26,240 bases of DNA, taken from contig DATKKX010000322.1 in assembly GCA_035542775.1 (NCBI GenBank), forward strand, positions 1 to 26,240, read 5' to 3'. Both the position numbers and the translations under genes were made by a program. Shown here piece after piece: positions 16,321 through 23,623 of this stretch (positions are counted from its first letter, which is position 1; each line of letters begins with the position of its first letter). The DNA is from DATKKX01 sp035542775. Its GTDB lineage: Bacteria > Planctomycetota > Phycisphaerae > UBA1845 > UTPLA1. Under the pieces are notes generated by a model that worked only from the letters and a program-made list of their open reading frames with translations, was not told the DNA's origin and did not search any database.

Positions 16321-18093
16321 ATGAAGCTTCGACGCAGTACCGGCGTGATTTGGATCGGTGTGCTGGCGTGCGCGGCATTGGCCCATCCGCTCTTTGCGGC
16401 GGACTTTCTGGCGGACAAGGACCTCAAGGCACTGGGCGTTCAGCGGTACTGGCATTGCGATCTGCCGCTGACCCGCAGCGCTGCGCTGGCGAAGATCGTT
16501 CCGGTGGACGACGCCATTTACGCCCTGACCGATGACAACGTCGTGTACGCCGTGCATTCCGCGACCGGCGTTATCCGCTGGTCGAACATCGTCGCCGATC
16601 CCGGCCAGGCCGTCCGCGGCCCGACGCACAATCGGCAGTTTGCCATGTTCACCACTCCTGGGTCGGTACGCGTGATGAGCCGGCAGACCGGCGAGGCGGC
16701 CGGTGAGCCGCGATCTCTTCGGGGTTACATCATCGACGTCGTTCATGATAGCGCCACGATCTCGATCGGCGAGGCTCATGGTGTGCGCCCGGGTGACGTG
16801 TTGAACGTCGTACGCCTGGGGTCGGGAGGCGAGCCGGAAAGGGACGCCATCGCGAAGTTGACCATCACGGTGGTCGATCCGAAGCAGGCCAAGGGCCGCT
16901 TGACGCGATTGACCATCGCCAGGCAGGTGACCCTGGGTGACGTGGTCATGGCGGACGTCATATTGCCTCTTGCCCAAGTAAAGCTGCCTTTCGCCGCGAG
17001 CAGCGCCGCCGCGGCCGATGAGAAGTGGTTGTTCCTGGGCGCCGCCAATGAGCGGTTCTATTCGCTCGACATCCTCAGTGGTTTCCAGAACTGGCAGCTC
17101 CTCACGCCCAAGACCGTCACGGCCACGCCGATTCTGCGCGGCGATGATCTGTTCATCGCCGGCCAGGACGGCCTGGTCCTCGCGATCACCAAGACTGAAC
17201 GCTCCAAGATCTGGTCGTTTGACACGGAAGGGCCGATCTTCGCCGATCTGGTTGTGGACCCGAAGCACGTTTATGTCGCAAGCAGCGATCGGTCACTCTA
17301 TTGCCTGGATCGCAAGACGGGCCATCGTATCTGGCGCGAGCGATTCGACACGCCGCTGGATGAGTCGCCCGTCGTCTGCAAAGGCAGGTTGTATCAGCGC
17401 GTACCGCAGCAAGGGCTGTTCGTGCTTGATAGCGACACCGGCAAGCGGCTCTGGCGCCGCGAGGACGATGCCCGGTTTCTGGTGCAGTTTGAGGATGATG
17501 CCTATCTCCTGGCGACCGCCGGCGGCACGAAGCTGCTGAAGGTCGAGGCCGCGACAGGCAAGCTGAAAGTGGAGGGCGACGGCCAGTCCATCTCGCTGGC
17601 CACGGGGAATCAGGAGGAGCAGTCCATTCTCGTGGCTACGAAACAGGGCGAGCTGGCCTGCCTGCGATCGGAAAAGGCGCCTCGGCTGACGCCCGGCGTC
17701 CTGGCGGAAGCCCTGCGTAACGAGGCCAAGATACGGGCACGGGCCGAATTGGAGGCCCAGGCCAAGACGGCCAAGGCCCAGCCGACGTCCGGCCCGGCAG
17801 AGGCCAAACGGCCCGGGCTTCTTTCAGAGGAAGACTGGTTGATCAGCCGGAGCCAGACGAAGCCGGTCGGCGGGCACGGCGTGATCCAGGTCGGCGAAGA
17901 AAAAGCCGGCAAGGCAGAGAAGGGCAAACAGCCCGCCGCCGAGGAGGAAGAAGAGAAGGGCGGGAAGGCCAAGGCGGCGGAGGAGGAAGAGGAGTCAGGA
18001 AAAGCGGCTGCTGAAGAGGAGGACACGAGCGGATCTGACGAGAGCCCCGGCAAGGGCACCGACGAAGAGGAAAAAGAGGAGGATAGCGAATAG
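16321..18093 (+). CDS. Secreted PQQ-like beta-propeller protein with inserted FlgT/MreC-like domain and acidic tail
   Basis: The 590-residue protein has a clear signal peptide (basic MKLRR, hydrophobic core, likely cut after LFA at about residue 26). Propeller repeats of the PQQ/BamB type appear as IYALTDDNVVYAVHSATGVIRW, then from about 225 to 430, for example FYSLDILSGFQNWQL, LYCLDRKTGHRIW and LFVLDSDTGKRLW. Between the first and later blades, residues about 137-215 form a different domain (ATISIGEAHGVRPGDVL) that aligns with the C-terminal domain of the coiled-coil protein at 14674-15561. The tail, from about 515, is almost entirely Glu, Lys, Ala and Gly. The start is ATG at 16321 behind GGAG. 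A scaffold or adaptor role outside the cytoplasm is inferred; no enzyme motif was seen. Confidence 0.85.
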   Translation: MKLRRSTGVIWIGVLACAALAHPLFAADFLADKDLKALGVQRYWHCDLPLTRSAALAKIVPVDDAIYALTDDNVVYAVHSATGVIRWSNIVADPGQAVRGPTHNRQFAMFTTPGSVRVMSRQTGEAAGEPRSLRGYIIDVVHDSATISIGEAHGVRPGDVLNVVRLGSGGEPERDAIAKLTITVVDPKQAKGRLTRLTIARQVTLGDVVMADVILPLAQVKLPFAASSAAAADEKWLFLGAANERFYSLDILSGFQNWQLLTPKTVTATPILRGDDLFIAGQDGLVLAITKTERSKIWSFDTEGPIFADLVVDPKHVYVASSDRSLYCLDRKTGHRIWRERFDTPLDESPVVCKGRLYQRVPQQGLFVLDSDTGKRLWRREDDARFLVQFEDDAYLLATAGGTKLLKVEAATGKLKVEGDGQSISLATGNQEEQSILVATKQGELACLRSEKAPRLTPGVLAEALRNEAKIRARAELEAQAKTAKAQPTSGPAEAKRPGLLSEEDWLISRSQTKPVGGHGVIQVGEEKAGKAEKGKQPAAEEEEEKGGKAKAAEEEEESGKAAAEEEDTSGSDESPGKGTDEEEKEEDSE

Positions 18094-18200
18094 TCTGCCG
18101 ACGTTCGCCGGCTGTCCGGCGCTGCCGTGCGTTGTTTGACGTAAGGATCCGCCTCGTCCGGCTGACTGATTGCCGTCCCGGAATTTTGTGTTAGCCTAGC

Positions 18201-18236
18201 GGTTGACCTGCATTGCATGCGGTCGGCCGTTTTTTT
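18201..18236 (+). terminator. Intrinsic terminator, or attenuator in the purH leader
   Basis: GGTTGACC (18201-18208) pairs with GGTCGGCC (18221-18228) through eight pairs including two G-U, and the loop itself can close as GCA/TGC. G and seven Ts follow (18230-18236). It lies 107 nt after the propeller gene and only 32 nt before the purH start. It may end the propeller transcript or, if purH is transcribed from further upstream, act as a control point for purH. Confidence 0.6.
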
Positions 18237-18268
18237 GTTGCGCAATCGCCTGCCGGGAGTTCACGATC

Positions 18269-20752
18269 ATGTCCGACGTCAAGATCCGCAGGGCCCTCAT
18301 TGCTGTTTACGACAAGACCGGCATCGCCGAGTTCGCCAGGACGCTCGTCGAGGAGTTCGGCATCGAGATCATCTCGACCGGCGGCACGGCGAAGCACCTC
18401 AAGGAGGCCGGCATTCCGGTCACGCTGGTCGAGGAGGTTACCGGCTTTCCGGAGATGCTCGACGGGAGGGTCAAGACGCTACACCCCAAGATCCACGCCG
18501 CGATCCTCGCCGACCGCGACAATCCCGAGCACATGCGGCAGCTCAAAGAGCATGGCATCGAGCCCATCGACATGGTGGTGGTGAATTTGTACCCGTTCGA
18601 GAAGACGGTGGCCGATCCGAATTGCACGTTCGAGCAGGCGATCGAGATGATCGACATTGGCGGGCCGTGCCTGCTAAGGGCGGCGGCGAAGAATCATAAG
18701 CATGTCGTAGTGGTCCATTCGACGAGTTTGTACGGTTGGGTGATAGCTCGCATGCGTATGTACCGCGATGGGGCTGATGACAGCCAAATTCTCTGGGACG
18801 ACGTGCGTTCGTCGGGCGCATTTTGCGCATTCTGGACAACCGCTGACTATGACGCAAAAGTGGCCAAATGGCTGAGTGCGCAGGACGCCAGCGACCATCA
18901 GCCCACGGTTGACATGCTACGTCTGTGGAGCAGCGATCGGCTGAGATACGGGGAAAACCCGCATCAGCGAAGCGAGCTTTTCTACATGTATGGCGACCCA
19001 ACGACGGGAAGCCTGATACCTGAGTACGAGGATGAGTCTCCCAGGCCGATGTCCCACAACAACTACCTCGATGCTGACGCGGCTTTGCGGCTGTGCGGAG
19101 AGCTGACAAGATCGAGGTCCGCCAAGAAGTTGGCGGCTTCAGGTCATGTGGGGGAGGCACAAGGGGGCTTGGTGAAGGACGCGCGCACCGGGAGCGCCGG
19201 CAGCGCGGCGAGTACAAAGCTCTGCTTTGTACAGGGTGGCGAGCAAGGGGCGAGGACAGAGGGGGGGAGTACAAAGCTCTGCTTTGGCGCATCAGACAAG
19301 CAAGAGCCAGACTACTCACCAACGATTCGCAACGAGGTCCTTAAACGCCGGAAGCTTCCCCATTGGCAAATGCCCGGAGCCTGTTACTGGGTGACTTTTG
19401 CCAGCGCCATCGGCGACCTCACCGATGACGAGCGAGACATCGTGCTATCAGCGATCCGCCATTGGGACGGCACAAAGATCGACCTGTACGCAGCGGTGGT
19501 CATGAAGGAGCACGTGCATATGCTGTTTGCTCCGAAGGAGCTGCGAGGGCGGCCGGGCGAGTTTTACGATCTGTCCGGGCTGCTTCAGAACATCAAGGGC
19601 TTTAGTGGGAGGGAGATCTCGCAGCGTAGGGGCGGTATTGGCCAAGTGTGGGTAAAAGAGTCCTTTGATCGATGGATCCGCAACGAAGAAGACTTCTCTG
19701 AAAAATGGAGATACATTGCTGAGAACCCAGTTAAAGAGGGGCTGGCTCCGACGCCGCAGGAGTACAGGTGGTGGTATGGCGTGGACGTCCTGGGTATAGG
19801 GATCGGTGCTGCTGAAGTCGCTGGCCCCGCGAACAAAGCAGAGCTTCGTTCTACCGCGCCCGCGCAAGTGCCGGCACAATCTCACGCGCGAGAAGGAATC
19901 GAGCCGGGATCCTGTGACTCCGACAAAGCAGAGCTTTGTCCTACCCCGGTGTGCGTTTTCGTCAAACACACCAACTCTTGCGGCGCAGCGATCGCCGCCG
20001 ACCCCATTGAGGCCTACCGCAAGGCATATCTCGGTGATCCCAACGCGGCGATGGGAGGAATTCTGGCGGTGAATTTCGAGGTGACGCACGATTTTGCGAC
20101 GGCAGTGATGGAATCTCTGCAGCGCTGGGGTAAGGCAGCCGGCGCGGGAGCGTTCTTCGTTGAGGTTTGGATCGCCCCCGGATTTGCAGACGGAGCGGTC
20201 GAAGTCATCAGGACGGCCAAGAAGTGGGGGCAAGCCGTGAGGTTGATGCCAGAACGGATGACCGAGGCAGCCGATCCGACCGCCATGCAGTATCGTAGCA
20301 TCGCCGGCGGCATGCTTGTTCAAACGCCGGATCTCATCGGCCTCAACGAAGACCAATGGAAAGTCGTCACTCAACGCCAGCCGACTGAGACGGAGATGGA
20401 TGATCTCCGCCTTGCTTGGCTGATCTGCAAGCACACCAAGAGCAACGCCATAACTGTCTGCAAAGACGGTATGCTGATCGGCAACGGGGCCGGGCAGATG
20501 TCACGGGTGATGAGTTGCCGGATTGCCACGTGGCTGGCGAAAGAGAACAAGCACGCCGAGGCCCTCAGGGGCGCGGCGGCCGCGTCGGATGCGTTTTTCC
20601 CATTCCGGGACGGGCCGGACATCCTGATGGATGCGGGCGTCACCGCGATTATTCAGCCCGGCGGCAGCAAGCGGGATGAAGACACGATCGCCGCCTGCAA
20701 CGAGCGCGGTGTGGCGATGATCTTTACGGGCACGCGGCATTTCAAGCATTGA
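18269..20752 (+). CDS. purH: Bifunctional purine enzyme PurH carrying an in-frame RAYT transposase insertion
   Basis: PurH performs the last two steps of IMP synthesis, AICAR formylation and IMP cyclisation. The start is ATG at 18269 with GGGAG upstream; the longer frame to 18203 would run through the terminator. Residues 1-200 are the IMP cyclohydrolase (STGGTAKHLKEAGIP, DGRVKTLHPKIHAA, DIGGPCLLRAAAKNHK). RYGENPHQR and SHNNYLDADAALRLCGEL follow, as in any PurH. The next catalytic motif, KHTNSCG (K566, H567), should come about 10-15 residues later but comes about 275 later. Between them is a complete RAYT transposase with flanking palindromes, all in the same open frame. The C-terminal part (561-827) is intact, with QPGGSKRDEDTIAACNERG and the ending FTGTRHFKH. 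The length of 827 compares with about 510-550 normally. Whether the chimera is an active enzyme cannot be told from sequence. Confidence 0.93.
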   Translation: MSDVKIRRALIAVYDKTGIAEFARTLVEEFGIEIISTGGTAKHLKEAGIPVTLVEEVTGFPEMLDGRVKTLHPKIHAAILADRDNPEHMRQLKEHGIEPIDMVVVNLYPFEKTVADPNCTFEQAIEMIDIGGPCLLRAAAKNHKHVVVVHSTSLYGWVIARMRMYRDGADDSQILWDDVRSSGAFCAFWTTADYDAKVAKWLSAQDASDHQPTVDMLRLWSSDRLRYGENPHQRSELFYMYGDPTTGSLIPEYEDESPRPMSHNNYLDADAALRLCGELTRSRSAKKLAASGHVGEAQGGLVKDARTGSAGSAASTKLCFVQGGEQGARTEGGSTKLCFGASDKQEPDYSPTIRNEVLKRRKLPHWQMPGACYWVTFASAIGDLTDDERDIVLSAIRHWDGTKIDLYAAVVMKEHVHMLFAPKELRGRPGEFYDLSGLLQNIKGFSGREISQRRGGIGQVWVKESFDRWIRNEEDFSEKWRYIAENPVKEGLAPTPQEYRWWYGVDVLGIGIGAAEVAGPANKAELRSTAPAQVPAQSHAREGIEPGSCDSDKAELCPTPVCVFVKHTNSCGAAIAADPIEAYRKAYLGDPNAAMGGILAVNFEVTHDFATAVMESLQRWGKAAGAGAFFVEVWIAPGFADGAVEVIRTAKKWGQAVRLMPERMTEAADPTAMQYRSIAGGMLVQTPDLIGLNEDQWKVVTQRQPTETEMDDLRLAWLICKHTKSNAITVCKDGMLIGNGAGQMSRVMSCRIATWLAKENKHAEALRGAAAASDAFFPFRDGPDILMDAGVTAIIQPGGSKRDEDTIAACNERGVAMIFTGTRHFKH
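19212..19232 (+). repeat. REP palindrome, left copy 1
   Basis: GTACAAAGC-TCT-GCTTTGTAC: perfect 9-bp arms with a three-base loop. It is translated as part of STKLCFV. The 20-base core GAGTACAAAGCTCTGCTTTG is repeated 57 nt (19 codons) further on. Confidence 0.85.
19269..19288 (+). repeat. REP palindrome, left copy 2 (degenerate)
   Basis: This copy has the same left arm and loop as copy 1, but the right arm decays after GCTTTG, leaving 6-bp arms. It is translated as STKLCFGA, in the same frame as copy 1. Confidence 0.8.
19832..19854 (-). repeat. REP palindrome, right copy 1 (inverted)
   Basis: On the minus strand GTAG is followed by AACGAAGC-TCT-GCTTTGTT, which is the left-copy core in the opposite orientation with one mismatch in the stem. 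The GTAG tetranucleotide before the hairpin is the usual REP signature. It is translated on the plus strand as NKAELRST. Confidence 0.8.
19922..19944 (-). repeat. REP palindrome, right copy 2 (inverted)
   Basis: On the minus strand GTAG is followed by GACAAAGC-TCT-GCTTTGTC with perfect 8-bp arms. It lies 90 nt (30 codons) from right copy 1 and reads DKAELCPT on the plus strand, five codons before the resumed PurH sequence VCVFVKHTN. Confidence 0.85.
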
Positions 20753-20767
20753 GACCGGTGCAGCGAT

Positions 20768-20894
20768 GCCGTGCGCGCTCCACGTCGGCCGCCCCTGGCC
20801 GACGCGGAGCGCGCACGGCCGTCCGCATTTGGTGTAGCCCACGGGCCGAGCGGACGATCGCCCGCGTTCCACGTCGCCCACGGGGGGCGGCGAT
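20768..20894. repeat. Three back-to-back hairpins between convergent genes
   Basis: Hairpin 1 (20768-20819) has a 14-bp arm, one mismatch, a further 8-bp arm and a six-base loop. Hairpin 2 (20820-20856) has CGTCCGC/GCGGACG arms. Hairpin 3 (20857-20894) has ATCGCC/GGCGAT arms. They abut with no spacer, and hairpins 1 and 3 share TCCACGTCG. No T-run follows. The array fills the gap between the ends of purH (plus) and the CBM9-like gene (minus), so it may stop or stabilise both transcripts, or be a repeat family of this genome. Confidence 0.75.
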
Positions 20895-20903
20895 ACGCTT
20901 GGC

Positions 20904-21560
20904 TCATTCCGTAAGCACTGCCGTCGGCCACGTGCTTGGGTCGATCCACCAGTTGAGATCGTCGCCGATGGTCAACGATTGCTGGCCGAGCTCATTGTCT
21001 TCGACCATGTAGAACAGCCCGATCCGCGAGTGCTCGACCGGGTCGAAACCGCTCAAAGCCTTCGCCGGAATGTGCCCGGTTAACGAATAGCCTGCCGAAG
21101 TCACGAGGGAGGCGATCGTGATGACTCCGGGCGGTACTGCCGGTGCATCCTCGGCGGCTCGATGGACGGGCGTGCCGCCGGCAACAGGCTCATCACCATC
21201 CGAGCCACCCCCGGTCGGCATGAAGTAGAACTGCTGGCAGAACCGCGTCGCTCGGCGGATGGTCCGCGTATCGCGCATGTCGGTCATCAGGCGGAGATTG
21301 TCCGATTTCCAGAACCGCGACGCATCGCAGCGGAGCGGCAGGCTTTTGCCCTCGACCGCACAGGCGATGTAAAGACCGCCCTCGTTCCACGCCGCGTAGA
21401 CCCGGCCGAAGCCCTCTTCCGCATCGAGCTGATGCAGCGCCGGTAGGAGATAGCGATCGTCCCAATCGTCCGCCCGTCCGTCGATCTTCAAGGCCCGCGC
21501 GCAGCGGTGCAGTGGAATCTCGAACTTGAAGAGAAACCTGTTGGGGACGAGTTGAGACAT
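20904..21560 (-). CDS. CBM9/DOMON-like domain protein, fourth gene of the export operon
   Basis: The 218-residue protein starts with ATG at 21560, eight nucleotides after the permease stop. Its N-terminal half follows the family-9 carbohydrate-binding / DOMON-like pattern: KIDGRADDWDDRYLLP, VYAAWNEGGLYIACAVEGK, then FWKSDNLRLMTDMRDTR, and near the end SRIGLFYMVEDNELG. Such domains usually bind sugars or other ligands outside the cell. There is no signal peptide here, which is unusual for the family. A Gly/Ala/Pro-rich stretch (about 116-140) interrupts the domain. Its role next to an ABC exporter is unknown. Confidence 0.7.
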   Translation of the reverse strand: MSQLVPNRFLFKFEIPLHRCARALKIDGRADDWDDRYLLPALHQLDAEEGFGRVYAAWNEGGLYIACAVEGKSLPLRCDASRFWKSDNLRLMTDMRDTRTIRRATRFCQQFYFMPTGGGSDGDEPVAGGTPVHRAAEDAPAVPPGVITIASLVTSAGYSLTGHIPAKALSGFDPVEHSRIGLFYMVEDNELGQQSLTIGDDLNWWIDPSTWPTAVLTE

Positions 21561-21568
21561 CAGTCACG

Positions 21569-22798
21569 TCAATCGTGCCGCAGGGCTTCGATCGGGTTCA
21601 GACCTGCCGCGCGTCTCGCCGGCAGGAATCCGAAGATCACGCCCACGCCGGCGGAGAATGCGAACGCGATCAGCACGATCAGCGGCGACATCAACGGCTG
21701 CACGCCGATATTGGCGGCGATCAAGCCCGCGCCGATGATGCCCAGCAGGATCCCAACCGATCCACCGGCGCTGGCGACGACCCCCGCCTCCACTAGAAAC
21801 TGCCGGTGGATGGCCTTGGTCGACGCCCCGATGGCCATGCGGATGCCAATCTCCCGCGTCCGCTCGGTGACGGCCACCAGCATGATATTCATGATGCCCA
21901 CTCCGCCGACCGCCAGGCTGACCAGGGCCAGAAAGAACATCAGCAGCGTCATCTGATTGCTGACCGTCCGAGCCTGCTGCTCCTTTTCCTTCAGCGTCGT
22001 CACCTTGAAATCGTTTTCGTCCGTCTCGGCCAGCTTGTGTCGCTGCCGCAAGAGGCCCTTGATCTGCTCGACCGCCGGCTCCACCGTCTGATCGCTGGTG
22101 GCCGAACATAGAATCACGCCCGGTTCCTGGATGCCGATCAGATCTCGCAGCAAGATCGGCAACGGGATTACGATGGCGTTATCTTCATCCATACCCAGCG
22201 GATTGAAGCCCTTGGGCTCCAGCACGCCCACGATCTTGAAGCTGAGCTGCCCGATCCGCACAGAGGAGTTCAGCGGGTTGTGATCCCCGAAGAGTTCTCG
22301 CAGTGTGGTCTGGCCTATGAGGGCCACGCGGCGGGGGGCCACAATGTCGAACGGCTCCAGATCGCGGCCTTCGCTGATGCCCCAATTGCGTATCGATGCA
22401 TATTTCGCATTCGCCCCCGTAACAGGCACGTTGAAGTTGTTGGTATCGCTGATGACCTGCAAGTTGATGGCCTGCATGCCGCTCGCCATGGAGACGGCAT
22501 CGCACTCCGACTCGATCGCCTCGGCATCGGCCTGCGAGAGCGTGCTATGGAAGATCTCCTTGCCGCCGCGGAGCGTGCCGGTCTTCCTGGTGTCCTGGCT
22601 GAAGACGAACATCATGTTCCGCCCGGCCCGGCGGATGTCGCCGATGAGAGAATCCTTCACGCCCTGCACGACGCTGACGCAGATAATCACCACGGACACG
22701 CCCATGATCATGCCGATCATGGTGAGGAAGCTGCGGAGCTTGTGCCGCCACAGCTCCCGCAGGCCCATCTTGAAACACTCTATCCACAGGGCGAGCAT
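21569..22798 (-). CDS. MacB-like ABC transporter permease
   Basis: The 409-residue protein has the MacB/FtsX layout: one N-terminal membrane helix (about 22-45, SFLTMIGMIMGVSVVIICVS), a large periplasmic core domain (about 50-275), and three C-terminal helices beginning at MTLLMFFLALVSLAVGGVGI. The conserved cytoplasmic loop TERTREIGIRMAIGAS is present. It acts with the ATPase encoded 9 nt upstream and the fusion protein before that. Type VII ABC systems of this kind couple ATP hydrolysis to export of peptides, lipoproteins or antibiotics across the envelope; the substrate here is unknown. Confidence 0.93.
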   Translation of the reverse strand: MLALWIECFKMGLRELWRHKLRSFLTMIGMIMGVSVVIICVSVVQGVKDSLIGDIRRAGRNMMFVFSQDTRKTGTLRGGKEIFHSTLSQADAEAIESECDAVSMASGMQAINLQVISDTNNFNVPVTGANAKYASIRNWGISEGRDLEPFDIVAPRRVALIGQTTLRELFGDHNPLNSSVRIGQLSFKIVGVLEPKGFNPLGMDEDNAIVIPLPILLRDLIGIQEPGVILCSATSDQTVEPAVEQIKGLLRQRHKLAETDENDFKVTTLKEKEQQARTVSNQMTLLMFFLALVSLAVGGVGIMNIMLVAVTERTREIGIRMAIGASTKAIHRQFLVEAGVVASAGGSVGILLGIIGAGLIAANIGVQPLMSPLIVLIAFAFSAGVGVIFGFLPARRAAGLNPIEALRHD

Positions 22799-22807
22799 TC
22801 TCGTGTC

Positions 22808-23611
<804 letters not shown>

Positions 23612-23623
23612 GGATGCTCAGTG

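Larger units (their letters stand above)
19199..19944 (+). mobile_element. REP-RAYT-REP element (Y1/HUH transposase, IS200-like) inside purH
   Basis: Residues about 349-506 of the purH frame are a REP-associated tyrosine transposase. The N-terminal signature RRKLPHWQMPGACYWVTFA is present, as are the HUH metal motif H415-V-H417 (MKEHVHMLF), WVKESFDRWIRNEEDF and RYIAENPVKEGL. Y482 sits where the nucleophilic Tyr lies in E. coli RAYT (YIYINPVKHG). All catalytic residues are therefore kept. Two palindromes flank it on the left and two inverted ones on the right. RAYTs mobilise REP sequences by single-strand transposition. There is no obvious separate start: GTG near 19171 behind AGGGGG is the best candidate, so it may be made only as part of PurH. 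The exact ends are uncertain; inserted DNA may reach from about 19110 to 19948. Confidence 0.9.

Noticed and set aside
19110..19948. Intein in PurH
   Set aside because: The insert lacks intein splicing motifs (no N-terminal Cys/Ser block, no His-Asn before the resumed sequence) and is clearly a RAYT with palindromes.
19448..20434. Minus-strand frame of 328 codons opposite the transposase
   Set aside because: Shadow of the RAYT and PurH coding strand; no motifs.
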